From Geomonas sp. RF6 (GTDB taxonomy: Bacteria; Desulfobacterota; Desulfuromonadia; Geobacterales; Geobacteraceae): a stretch of 64,000 nucleotides of DNA. Where the stretch lies: NCBI RefSeq assembly GCF_021044625.1, contig NZ_CP087999.1, positions 2,832,001 through 2,896,000 on the forward strand, read 5' to 3'. Under the pieces are notes generated by a model, which saw only the letters and a list, made by a program, of their open reading frames with translations, did no database searches and was not told the origin of the DNA. Within the stretch, counting starts at the first letter, position 1; the number at the start of each line of letters is the position of its first letter. The position numbers and the translations under genes are program-made. Below are positions 26,039-34,730 of this stretch, in pieces.

Positions 26039-28273
26039 CTACGTTCTGTCTGCCGGGAGTTCCACGATGAACCGGCTGCCGCGGGGGAAGTTCTCCTTCG
26101 CCCTGATGAAGCCGTGATGATCGGCGATGATGGTGTTGACGATGGCGAGCCCAAGCCCCGTACCCCCCTTTTTCCTGGAGAAGTACGGCTCGAAGAGGCG
26201 CGGCCTGTCCTCCGGCGCGATGCCGTGACCGGTGTCGGAGATGGCGAAGGTAGCCATCTTGAGCTCCGCGTCGTAGCTCGTGGAGAGGACGATCTCTCCC
26301 GGCCCGTCTATGGCGGCGACGGCGTTGTCCAGGAGGTTGATGAGCACCCGCTTTATCTGGTCCCGGTCCAGGAGGATCGGGGGGAGGCACTCGTCCATCT
26401 TCAGCGTGAAGGTGATGGAGCGGTGCGCCTCGTCGTACAGCGTCACCGCCTCGCGCACGACCGCGTTCAGGTCGTTCGGTGTCGGCTGCGCCGCCGGCAT
26501 GCGCGCGAAGTTGGAGAACTCGTCCACCAGCCCTTTCAGCTCGTCCACCGATTTGATGATCATGGAGGTGCACTCGTCAAAGACCCGCTCCTCTTCCGGA
26601 AAGCGGGAAAGGAAGCGCTTCCTGAGGCGCTGCGCCGAGAGCTGGATCGGTGTGAGCGGATTCTTGATCTCGTGGGCGATCCGTCGGGCGACCTCGCGCC
26701 ACGCAGCCATGCGCTGGGCGCGGATCAGGTTGGTGAGGTCGTCGAGGACCACCACCATCCCCATGAAGGAGTCGTTTTCGTCCTTCAGCACCGTCAGGCT
26801 GGTGAGGAGGGTGAGGTCCCCCTCCGGCATCGGTATGGTGACCTGCTTGCTGATCGACCCCTGCTTCGCGAGGACCATGTCGCGCAGGAGCCCCTTCACC
26901 ACGTCGAGCTGGGACGGGGCCAGCACCTCGCGGAAGTTGCGCCCCCTGACCCGATCGGTGTTGATGAGGAGGAGCTTCTCGGCGGACTTGTTCACCGTGG
27001 TGAGGACGCCGTCGCGGTCGACGGAGATGACTCCGGCGGTGACGTTGGTGAGCACCGCCTCCATGTAGCGTCGGCGCTGCTCCAGCTCGGCGTTGCTCGA
27101 CTTCAGCTCCTCGTTGGTGTGCTGCAGGGCGAGCTGGTTCTCGCGCAGGTCCTGGGTCATCCTGTTGAAGGAGGAGATCAGCATCCCTATCTCGTCGTGC
27201 CCCGTCTCCCCCAGATGCACCTCCAGGTTCCCCTCGGCCACCTGTCTTGTCGCCGCCGCCAGCTCCTGTATCGGGATGGTGAGGCTGCGGGCGAGATAGA
27301 CCCCGGTCCATACGGCGAGGAAGACGATCACCATGGTGATGAGGAAGAGGGTGAGGATGTACCCGGTACGGATCGGGTTCTTCAAGAGCTTCAGCTGCCG
27401 GAAATCGTGGTAGGAGGAGGAGATCTCCTTCATCTTGCTGACCAGGGAGTAGGGGACGTAGTAGTTCACCACGACGACCCCCACCACATCGTGCTCGTTC
27501 CAGTTCGAGTAGATGGGAACGATGCCGCGGATGAGGTCCGCCTTCCCGACGGAATTGACCCTCGTCAGCTCGTGACCCGAAAGACCGACCTTGATGTCTT
27601 CGGAGGAGGGGTTGGTGAAGTCCCCCCTGGGAACCTCGGGGTTGGCGGCGCGGAAGAGCTCCTCGCGCTGCGACGAGTAAACCTCCACGACCCCGAGGTT
27701 GTACTCCTTCTGCTTCTGGCGCACGAGGGACTTGAGGCTCGGGAGGTTCTCCTCGTTGAGGAGCTTTTCTTCTTTTATGGCGGCACTTATCTGCTCCCCG
27801 TAGTAAAGGGCGTTTGCAGCCGAGCTCTTGTAGTAGGTCTGCGCCACCTCCATCGACTCGTTCAGCGAGGTTTCCACCTGCTTGTTGAACCAGTTGTGGA
27901 TGGTGTTGTTTATGAAGGCGGCGGAAACGAAGAAAAGGAGCATCGTGGGGACGAGCGACAGAGTAACGAACGCCAGGACGAGCTTCGTTCGCAGCTTCGC
28001 CCCCGGCGCGTTTCGGCGCCTCTCTATGGCAAGCTTGGCGATATTGCGGAAGACCAGGTAGACGAGGAGGATGATGAGGAGGATGATCAGGTTGATAACG
28101 CCGAAAATGGCGATGTTGCTCCCGACCGGCACCTCCGAGCTGATCCGCGAGAGGTGGATCTCCCCTGCAGTGAGGATGAATATGGCGAGCAGGGAAAGGA
28201 CGATGATGACCCTTTCCCGCTTCCTCTTCTTGAGCTCCCGCTGCGGGAGTTCCGAACTCTCTTTTTGAACCAT
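26039..28273 (-). CDS. NtrY-like sensor histidine kinase
   Basis: 744 residues. Membrane segments at about 21-40, 54-76, 96-118 and 304-327 leave a periplasmic loop of about 185 residues. HAMP domain (about 325-377), PAS domain (about 402-510), the HisKA H-box at H534 (RRIAHEIKNPLTPIQLSAQRL, the NtrY form) and HATPase motifs ISDTGHGIAP and GTGLGLAIV. NtrY kinases phosphorylate NtrX-type regulators, yet no response regulator is next to it; the downstream gene is AsmA-like. ATG 28273 (MVQKES) is preferred to TTG 28303, as CGGGG lies upstream of it. Confidence 0.88.
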   Translation of the reverse strand: MVQKESSELPQRELKKRKRERVIIVLSLLAIFILTAGEIHLSRISSEVPVGSNIAIFGVINLIILLIILLVYLVFRNIAKLAIERRRNAPGAKLRTKLVLAFVTLSLVPTMLLFFVSAAFINNTIHNWFNKQVETSLNESMEVAQTYYKSSAANALYYGEQISAAIKEEKLLNEENLPSLKSLVRQKQKEYNLGVVEVYSSQREELFRAANPEVPRGDFTNPSSEDIKVGLSGHELTRVNSVGKADLIRGIVPIYSNWNEHDVVGVVVVNYYVPYSLVSKMKEISSSYHDFRQLKLLKNPIRTGYILTLFLITMVIVFLAVWTGVYLARSLTIPIQELAAATRQVAEGNLEVHLGETGHDEIGMLISSFNRMTQDLRENQLALQHTNEELKSSNAELEQRRRYMEAVLTNVTAGVISVDRDGVLTTVNKSAEKLLLINTDRVRGRNFREVLAPSQLDVVKGLLRDMVLAKQGSISKQVTIPMPEGDLTLLTSLTVLKDENDSFMGMVVVLDDLTNLIRAQRMAAWREVARRIAHEIKNPLTPIQLSAQRLRKRFLSRFPEEERVFDECTSMIIKSVDELKGLVDEFSNFARMPAAQPTPNDLNAVVREAVTLYDEAHRSITFTLKMDECLPPILLDRDQIKRVLINLLDNAVAAIDGPGEIVLSTSYDAELKMATFAISDTGHGIAPEDRPRLFEPYFSRKKGGTGLGLAIVNTIIADHHGFIRAKENFPRGSRFIVELPADRT

Positions 28274-28572
28274 GAACCCCGCCTGTCGGGAATTTAAAAT
28301 CAAACCACTCTATACGAAAGGAGCAGGGAATTCAAGGGTGCCCCCGGCGGTGGCGGGCCCACGAGAGTCACGGGCGGCGCAGCTTTGGTTTTGAATTCGG
28401 TGGGAATAGTGAATCAGGCGGGCCACGCCTGATCGGAGGGTGGACAGTGCGGTGGGTTCAGCTGCCACCTTCTGATCTGCTGGCACCTTCCCCCCCCCTG
28501 GCCCTCCCCCGCAAGGGGGGAGGGAAGGTTCCGGTTGTTACGCTGCTCGGGATGGAGGTGAAGGGAGCAGCG
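28274..28572. other. Intergenic region with GC-rich hairpin
   Basis: At about 28486-28535 the sequence CCTTCCCCCCCC...CCCCCGCAAGGGGGGAGGGAAGG folds into a strong hairpin. Nothing else is recognisable. Confidence 0.5.
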
Positions 28573-28776
28573 TCAGGCGATCTGCTCGTCGTCAAAGACC
28601 CCTGCCGGGGTGCAGACATTGTCCGCTCTGTTGGCTTTGGCGCCGCACACTCCGCAGGTGACGGTGGGATGGCTGGACAGGCGCTGCAGTTCCGCGGTGT
28701 TGCCGGCTGCCTGCAGGGCGCACATGTGGGTTTTGTGCTCGGACAGTCCGCAGGAGATATTCTCTTCGTTTTTCAT
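28573..28776 (-). CDS. Cysteine-rich 67-residue protein
   Basis: 67 residues with five cysteines (C9, C19, C41, C44, C55), including C-G-V-C at 41-44 in a VTCGVCGAKANRADNVC context, like a small zinc or iron-binding knuckle. No signal peptide or membrane helix. A good site GAGGGGGAG lies 6 bases upstream of the ATG, which supports a real gene. I do not recognise a named family. It stands alone between repeats. Confidence 0.6.
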   Translation of the reverse strand: MKNEENISCGLSEHKTHMCALQAAGNTAELQRLSSHPTVTCGVCGAKANRADNVCTPAGVFDDEQIA

Positions 28777-28906
28777 GGCGACTCCCCCTCATTTATCCTT
28801 TCCACCAGCTTTCTCCCATGAAAAAGCCTATGTCTTCATGGTAGCTGCCGCTTTGCGCCGCTGTCAACCCGCTCGTCACCTCCCGCTCAGGCGCGGGACA
28901 ATCTGA

Positions 28907-29253
28907 GCACCGGCGCTGCCGGAAACGCTACGCTTATTCCGGCCTACATTGTCAGCGCGCCCGCGTCCGTCCCGTTCAGGCCAGAGACAGTCTCGTCCAT
29001 GTAGGCCGGGATAAGCCGGCAGGCGTTCCCGGCAGTCCACGGCAGACGCAGCCGCGCACCGGCGCATGCCGGAAACGCTGCCGCTTATTCCGGCCTACAT
29101 TGTCAGCGCGCCCGCGTCCGTCCCGTTCAAGGCCAGAGACAGTCTCGTCCAGGTAGGCCGGGATAAGCCGGCAGGCGTTCCCGGCAGTCCACGGCAGACG
29201 CAGTCGCGCACCGGCGCATGCCGGAAACGCTACCGCTTATTCCGGCCTACGTG
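28907..29253. repeat. REP/BIME-like tandem array copy B
   Basis: About 2.3 copies of a 149-152 bp unit starting at 28907, 29056 and 29208. Each unit contains one inverted REP pair: TGCCGGAAACGCT..CGCTTATTCCGGCCTACA, a spacer (TGTCAGCGCGCCCGCGTCC...), then GTAGGCCGGGATAAGCCGGCAGGCGTTCCCGGCA. The copies differ at only a few sites. The array fills most of 28777-29321; nothing else is seen there. Confidence 0.88.
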
Positions 29254-29265
29254 GACCGCAGAAAT

Positions 29266-29297
29266 AAAAAAAGCAGCCTCATTGCGGGGGCTGCTTT
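29266..29297 (-). terminator. Intrinsic terminator of lpxC
   Basis: Stem AAAGCAGCC/GGCTGCTTT with a T run on the minus strand, about 25 bases after the lpxC stop. Confidence 0.88.
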
Positions 29298-29321
29298 CTC
29301 AGAAAGGCGGTGTGGCTGCCG

Positions 29322-30239
29322 TTACGCTTCGAGCCAGGCGAGCTCCGGGAGCGGCAGGTTGAACGGTGCTGCGCTTTCCTGCGGGGTGAACTCCACCAGG
29401 GAGAAGCACTCGGGGCGGGAAAGGAGCTCGGTCACCAGCTTGTGGTTCAGCTCGTGCCCGGACTTCAGCGCCTTGACGTGGCCGATGAGGCGGTGGCCGC
29501 AGAGATAGAGGTCGCCGACGGAGTCGAGGATCTTGTGGCGCACGAATTCGTCGGAGTAGCGCAGACCCTCCGGGTTAAGCACGCCGTCGTCGCCGATGAC
29601 GACCGCGTTGTCGAGGGAGCCGCCGAGGGCAAGACCGTGGGCCTTCAGCATCTCGACTTCGGAGAGGAACCCGAAGGTGCGGGCCCCGGCGATCTCGTCG
29701 CTGAAGCTCTCCGCGGTGAAGGTGAGGGTGCGGAACTGGCTTTTCACCACCGGGTGCTCGAACTGCATGTCGAAGGAGATCTTGTACTGGCGCGACGGGA
29801 TGACGGTGGCGCGCTTGTCGCCGATCGTCACGCTGACAGGCTTCTTGATCACGAGGAAGCGGCGGGCCTTCGAGGAGACCTCTACGCCGCCGTTGCGGAT
29901 CGTCTCCACCAGCGGTGCTGCGGAGCCGTCCATGATCGGGACCTCCGGACCGTTGATGTCGACGTGGGCGTTGTCGATGCCGCAGCCGTAGAGAGCAGCC
30001 ATCAGGTGCTCGATGGTGGAGACGCTCGCGCCGTCTTTACCGATGGTGGTGGAGAGACGGGTGTTCACTACGTTCTTGGCGCACGCTTCTATCGATACGG
30101 CAGGGGACATGTCCACCCTGTGAAAGACGATGCCGGTGCCGGGCTGAGCGGGACGTAAGGTCAAGGTTATGGTCTTGCCGGTGTGCAGGCCGATGCCGCT
30201 CACCGTGACCTTGTTCTTCAACGTCTGCTGGAAAATCAT
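29322..30239 (-). CDS. lpxC: UDP-3-O-acyl-N-acetylglucosamine deacetylase
   Basis: 305 residues, full length. First committed step of lipid A synthesis, a zinc deacetylase. Zinc ligands H78 (STIEHLMAAL), H235 and D239 (FVRHKILDSVGD) and the catalytic H262 (GHELN) are all present, as is the N-terminal SGIGLHTGK. Expected to be soluble. The start follows GGAGG closely. A clear terminator lies downstream and the REP array follows it, so lpxC is transcribed alone or as the last gene; other lpx genes are absent here. Confidence 0.96.
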   Translation of the reverse strand: MIFQQTLKNKVTVSGIGLHTGKTITLTLRPAQPGTGIVFHRVDMSPAVSIEACAKNVVNTRLSTTIGKDGASVSTIEHLMAALYGCGIDNAHVDINGPEVPIMDGSAAPLVETIRNGGVEVSSKARRFLVIKKPVSVTIGDKRATVIPSRQYKISFDMQFEHPVVKSQFRTLTFTAESFSDEIAGARTFGFLSEVEMLKAHGLALGGSLDNAVVIGDDGVLNPEGLRYSDEFVRHKILDSVGDLYLCGHRLIGHVKALKSGHELNHKLVTELLSRPECFSLVEFTPQESAAPFNLPLPELAWLEA

Positions 30240-30429
30240 CTGCGTCCTCCCGGAAAAAAATCAATACGGCTCCCTTTAAGCAAGGAACGAGCCAATTTCA
30301 TGGTCTTCCCGTGATGGGATGGATCCGCTGCTGTCGGGGCTTTATGGCGAGACGTGGGGAGGTTCAGGGGGGTGGAGGAGAGGGGGTGTGGTGTAAAAGC
30401 AACGGGTGAGTGTGGCTTTTGTGCAACAC

Positions 30430-32100
30430 CTAGAGTCTGCCGGAGCGCAAGATCGCCACAACCCACCACAGCCCGACCACACCGGCGGAGGCGTAGCCGA
30501 CGAGGGCGAAGGCGGGGAGATCGAAGAGGAGGGGCCCCCTCCCGGTCTGCATGGCGATGGAGGAGCCGATGATGAGGGCCGCGAGGATAAGGCTCAGCGA
30601 CAGGCGGTTCGCCGAGCGCTCCAGCTCGCGGCTGAAGCGGTCCAGACCGCGGTGCTCCAGATCGATGCGGAACTTGTTGCGGTTTATCTTTTTCAGGATC
30701 TCCCTGATCTCCCGGGGGAGGTTCTTGAATAGAGAGAGATAGGCGTGGGTCGCTGCCGCAGCCTCTCTTGCGATGTGGGTCGGAGAATACTTCTCCCGGA
30801 ACGCCCCCTCAAGAAAGGGGCGCAGGTGTGCCACCATGTCGAAGTCCGGGTCGAGTTCGCGCCCCATCCCCTCCACGGTTACGATGACCTTGATGAGGAG
30901 CGCCAGATCCGGGTGCAGCTTGATGCGGTGGATGGATATCAGGTCGATGAAGGCGAGAAGCACCCGCCCGACGTGGATTTCCTTTAGCGGGATCTCGAAG
31001 TAGCTGTCGATGAACTCGGCGACGGACCGCTTCAGGGAAGTGACGTTCAGGTTCTCCCCCACCTCCCCCTTGTCGATGAGGATCGCTACGACCTCGTCCA
31101 CGTCTCTCTTGATGAGGGCGTTCAGGAGGTCGGCGAGATAGTCCTTGAGCCCCGGGTCGAGGCGTCCCACCATCCCGAAGTCGAGGAGGCAGATGACGTT
31201 CCCCGGGAGGATGAGGACGTTTCCGGGGTGCGGGTCGCCGTGAAAGTACCCGTGCTCCAGGACCATCCTGAGAAAGACGACCGCCCCGCGCTGGGCTATG
31301 AGCCGGCGGTCCAGCCCCGCTGCGTCGAGGGCCGCGAGGTCGCTGACCTTTATTCCCTGCACGTACCGCGTGGTGAGGACGCCGTGGGTGGTGGCCTCCC
31401 AGTACACTTTCGGGAAGCAGAGGGTCTCGTCGCCGCCGAAGTTGTCCCTGATCTTCTCTATGGCGTGCCCCTCTTTTGAGAGGTCCATCTCGCGCCTGAT
31501 GGTGTGCGCAAACTCCCGCACGAACCCGACGGGGTCGTAGATGTCGCTGCGCGCCATGTGCCGTTCCAGGAGGAGGGCCACCCCCATGAGGATGTCGATG
31601 TCGGTCTCCACCATCTGCACGACGCCGGGGCGGCGCACCTTCACCACCACTTCTGCCCCGTTTTTAAGCCTCGCCCGGTGCACCTGCGCGATGGAGGCCG
31701 CGGCCATGGCGGTCGTCTCCAGCGAGGAGAAGCGCTCCTCCACCGGGGCGCCGAGTTCGAGCTCGATCTCCGCCTTTATCGCCTCGAACGGGATGGAGGG
31801 GACCCGGTCCTGCAGCAGGGCGAACTCCGCCACGAAGGCGGGAGGGATGATATCCGCGCGGGTGGAAAGGAGCTGCCCCAGCTTTATGAAAGTCGGGCCG
31901 AGCTGCTCCATGGCGAGCCGGAGGCGCTCCTGGGGCGCCAGGTGCAAGATGTCGGAGGCGCGCCGGCGTCTGGCGGCGATGTGGGAGAGGTTCAGGTAGT
32001 CGAGGAGCTGGTACAGGCCGTGCGCGGCGAGGACACGGACGATCTGGCGATAGCGCCTGATGCTGCGCACGTTGCGGTTTATCTGCAATACTCTCAGCAT
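30430..32100 (-). CDS. UbiB/ABC1-family atypical kinase
   Basis: 556 residues. Family features: the KxGQ-like helix LGPTFIKLGQLLSTRADIIPP, ASIAQVHRARLKNGAEVVVKVRRPG (Ala-rich loop and Lys), the catalytic GYFHGDPHPGN and CLLDFGMVG. Two membrane helices end the protein (about 502-520 and 525-547). UbiB proteins support quinone synthesis as ATPases; with UbiE/MenG at 16952 the product here would be menaquinone. ATG 32100 overlaps the stop of the small upstream gene (ATGCTGA), so translation is coupled. The open frame upstream to 32490 is a shadow of that gene. Confidence 0.92.
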   Translation of the reverse strand: MLRVLQINRNVRSIRRYRQIVRVLAAHGLYQLLDYLNLSHIAARRRRASDILHLAPQERLRLAMEQLGPTFIKLGQLLSTRADIIPPAFVAEFALLQDRVPSIPFEAIKAEIELELGAPVEERFSSLETTAMAAASIAQVHRARLKNGAEVVVKVRRPGVVQMVETDIDILMGVALLLERHMARSDIYDPVGFVREFAHTIRREMDLSKEGHAIEKIRDNFGGDETLCFPKVYWEATTHGVLTTRYVQGIKVSDLAALDAAGLDRRLIAQRGAVVFLRMVLEHGYFHGDPHPGNVLILPGNVICLLDFGMVGRLDPGLKDYLADLLNALIKRDVDEVVAILIDKGEVGENLNVTSLKRSVAEFIDSYFEIPLKEIHVGRVLLAFIDLISIHRIKLHPDLALLIKVIVTVEGMGRELDPDFDMVAHLRPFLEGAFREKYSPTHIAREAAAATHAYLSLFKNLPREIREILKKINRNKFRIDLEHRGLDRFSRELERSANRLSLSLILAALIIGSSIAMQTGRGPLLFDLPAFALVGYASAGVVGLWWVVAILRSGRL

Positions 32101-32420
32101 TCCGGGCCCAGTTCCACGATCTCTTCTATCGGCTGCATCGCCTCCAGCGCCTCCACCCGTCTCCTGAGGCGCTCGAACTCGTCGCGCGAGACGATCCCGA
32201 GTGCGTCCAGAGCGCGGCGCACCTCCGACTCCGCGAGCTCGACGCTGCGCTCCTTCCCTTGGCGGGCGATGTCCTGAAGCCTGTCGATGAAGGCGCGCCC
32301 CTCGTCTTCGCTCATCTTGTAGCGATCCCTCAACTCCTGGAGCATCTCCTCCCCGCGTTTCTGGGTGATAGAGGCCACCCCCAGCGCCGTCAGGACCGCT
32401 TTTTCCAGCAAGTCGAACAT
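32094..32420 (-). CDS. Small phasin-like/UbiK-like partner of the UbiB-like protein
   Basis: 108 residues, all helical. The N-terminal part (LLEKAVLTALGVASITQKRGEEMLQEL) is like phasins, and the C-terminal LGIVSRDEFERLRRRVEALE is like the UbiK accessory protein of ubiquinone synthesis (LDLVSREEF). It overlaps the UbiB-like gene by 7 bp, which fits a partner role in lipid-quinone handling. A phasin with a polyhydroxyalkanoate role is the other possibility, but no pha genes are nearby. Start ATG 32420 has GGAGGG upstream. Confidence 0.65.
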   Translation of the reverse strand: MFDLLEKAVLTALGVASITQKRGEEMLQELRDRYKMSEDEGRAFIDRLQDIARQGKERSVELAESEVRRALDALGIVSRDEFERLRRRVEALEAMQPIEEIVELGPEC

Positions 32421-32585
32421 GATATTCCCTCCTTCCAGTTTTTAATGGGGAAAACTGGTGCAATGTTACCGTGGGGGGCGTTAAAGTCAATGAGAGCGAC
32501 TACTTGACTTTGCTTGGCATCTCACAGATACTCCCGAAATGACTCCGCTCGTTAATCTTCATTTTCCGCAGGGGTCGGGGGTGCT

Positions 32586-34370
32586 ATGACCAGAAAAATG
32601 ATGCTCACCGTGAAAAACGTGGCGCAGATCCTCCTGAAGCGGGGACTCATCAGCGAGGAGCAGGCGCAAAACCTCGCCACGGCCGGTGAGCAGCAGGCTG
32701 CGAGGCTGGCGGGTGCGGCGCAGGCAGGATACGCGCGCCGGCTGCAGCACGTCCCGGAAAAGCCCTCCCCGGCTGAGGTCATCGCCTCCCTCAACCTGGA
32801 AGTTGCCGGCTCCGGCGGGAAGCTCCTCACCGAGGACCTCATCACGGAGGCGATCGCCGCCGCGGTGGGGATGGAATACTTAAAGATCAACCCGCTAAGC
32901 CTCGACCTTTCCGTCGTCACCGCCCATATTCCGCGCCCCTTTGCGTTGAAGCACCTGATCGTCCCCGTCGGCGTCGCCGGCGGTGTCGTCACCCTTGCGG
33001 TGGCGGACCCCTTCAACGACGACGTCATCGAGGAGCTAAAGAGCGCCAAGGGGATCGACTTTCGGCGCGTCCTCTCCTCCCGCAGCGATATCCTGAAGAT
33101 CCTGCGGGAGTTCTTCGGCTTCCGCGCCTCGGTTCAGGCGGCGGAGAGCGAGGCGACAACAGCCGTGGACCTCGGGAACCTGGAGCAGTTCGTCAGGCTG
33201 AAGACCGGGCACGAAATCGAGGGGAACGACCGCCACATCGTGCGCGCGGTGGACTTTCTCCTGCAGTACGCCTTCGACCAGCGCGCGAGCGACATCCACA
33301 TCGAGCCGAAGCGGGACAAGAGCCTCATCAGGCTGCGGGTGGACGGCGTGCTGCATAATGTCCACGTGGTGCCAAAGCCGCTGCACCCACCGATCGTGTC
33401 GCGCATAAAGATGCTCTCGCGCATGGACCTTGCGGAGAAGAGGCGCCCCCAGGACGGGCGCATCAAGACGAGCCACAACGCCAAAGAGATCGAGCTGCGC
33501 GTCTCCACCCTCCCGGTCGCCTTCGGGGAAAAGGTGGTCATAAGAATTTTCGATCCTGACGTATTGATGCAGGAGCTCGACCAGATCGGCTTCTACCCGC
33601 GGGAGTACAAGCTGTACGACTCCTTCATCCACAGGCCGAACGGGATCATCCTCGTCACCGGACCTACCGGGAGCGGGAAGACCACCACCCTCTACTCGTC
33701 CCTGAGAACCCTCTCCTCACCGGAGGTGAATATAGTAACGGTGGAGGACCCGATCGAGATGGTCATGGAGGAGTTCAACCAGGTCGGGGTGCAAAGCGGC
33801 ATAGGAGTCACCTTCGACAATGTGCTGCGCAACATCCTGCGCCAGGACCCGGATATCATCATGATCGGCGAGATCCGCGACAAGGAGACCGCGGAAAACG
33901 CGGTGCAGGCGGCGCTCACCGGGCACCTCGTCCTCTCCACGCTCCATACCAACGATGCACCCTCCTCCATAACGAGGCTTCTGGACCTCGGCATACCGGC
34001 CTTCCTGATCTCCTCCACCGTCGTGGGCATCATCGCGCAGCGCCTCCTGCGCAAGATCTGCCCCAACTGCAAGAGGGAGCGGGAGCTCTCCGCGGAGGAG
34101 GGTGAGTACCTGCAGTTGACGGGGGCGCGCGCGATCTGGTTCGGGGCAGGGTGCACCGAATGCCGCGGCACGGGGTACCGCGGGCGCACCGGGATCTTCG
34201 AGGTCCTCGATGTGAACGAAGGGGTGAAGGCGGTACTTTCGGACCGGATGGCGCTGGAGGAGCTGCAGGCGGTCGCGCGCCGCGACGGCATGATCACCCT
34301 GCGGGAGCAGGCGGTGCGCAAGATGCTGGAAGGGATCACCACCTACGAGGAAGTCGTTTCCGTCACCTAG
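32586..34370 (+). CDS. GspE/PilB-type secretion ATPase
   Basis: 594 residues. N-terminal GspE_N (MshEN-like) domain (about 75-180), then the AAA+ ATPase: Walker A GPTGSGKT (359-366), Asp-box TVEDPIE, Walker B and IRDKETAENAV, His-box LSTLHTNDA. A tetra-Cys zinc site, CPNC and CTEC, marks it as a type II secretion or type IV pilus assembly ATPase. No other gsp or pil gene is in the window, so its machine is unknown. The region before 32586 is divergent. Start ATG 32586; alternatives at 32598 and 32601. Confidence 0.92.
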   Translation: MTRKMMLTVKNVAQILLKRGLISEEQAQNLATAGEQQAARLAGAAQAGYARRLQHVPEKPSPAEVIASLNLEVAGSGGKLLTEDLITEAIAAAVGMEYLKINPLSLDLSVVTAHIPRPFALKHLIVPVGVAGGVVTLAVADPFNDDVIEELKSAKGIDFRRVLSSRSDILKILREFFGFRASVQAAESEATTAVDLGNLEQFVRLKTGHEIEGNDRHIVRAVDFLLQYAFDQRASDIHIEPKRDKSLIRLRVDGVLHNVHVVPKPLHPPIVSRIKMLSRMDLAEKRRPQDGRIKTSHNAKEIELRVSTLPVAFGEKVVIRIFDPDVLMQELDQIGFYPREYKLYDSFIHRPNGIILVTGPTGSGKTTTLYSSLRTLSSPEVNIVTVEDPIEMVMEEFNQVGVQSGIGVTFDNVLRNILRQDPDIIMIGEIRDKETAENAVQAALTGHLVLSTLHTNDAPSSITRLLDLGIPAFLISSTVVGIIAQRLLRKICPNCKRERELSAEEGEYLQLTGARAIWFGAGCTECRGTGYRGRTGIFEVLDVNEGVKAVLSDRMALEELQAVARRDGMITLREQAVRKMLEGITTYEEVVSVT

Positions 34371-34396
34371 CGCGGTGCGGCAGCGGAGATGTGACA

Positions 34397-34484
34397 TGTA
34401 GGCCGGGATAAGCGGAGCGTTTCCGGCAATCCGTTGGAGGGCAGGCACCGCCGCCGGGAACCCCTGCGGCGTATCCCGGCCGAC
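34397..34484. repeat. REP/BIME-like element copy C
   Basis: TGTAGGCCGGGATAAGC with GCGTTTCCGGCA, spacer, then CCGCCGGGAACCCCTGCGGCGTATCCCGGCC. It lies 26 bp behind the GspE/PilB gene. The rest of 34371-34730 holds the msrA promoter. Confidence 0.8.
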
Positions 34485-34655
34485 GACCGCACTCCCTTAT
34501 TTGTTAATGTGAATTGCAGCTTTTCAAGCCCCCCTTTCTCCCCCCTCCGGCGACTCCCCGCCGCAGCGTTTTGCGAGCTGGCGGAAGTTCACCCTGTCAT
34601 TACAGCCCCTTCACTCTTCCTCCCGTATGTTGAAAAGCAGCTACGGCACCACCGG

Positions 34656-34683
34656 TTGACATACAAAATTAAAGAACAATAAT
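34656..34683 (+). promoter_or_regulatory. Sigma70-type promoter of msrA
   Basis: TTGACA at 34656-34661, 16 bp spacer, AATAAT at 34678-34683; leader about 40 bases. Confidence 0.6.
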
Positions 34684-34730
34684 TAGATTGCAACGGTTTG
34701 TGGCTAGAACAGGCTTGAGGGGGAGACACT

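Noticed and set aside
28907-29253. CRISPR array, suggested by regular repeats
   Set aside because: Units are about 150 bp, with conserved spacers and internal palindromes, so it is a BIME-type array; there are no cas genes.
30430-32490. 686-residue UbiB-like protein using the whole open frame
   Set aside because: The first 130 residues are an out-of-frame reading of the small upstream gene; ATG 32100 is the coupled start.
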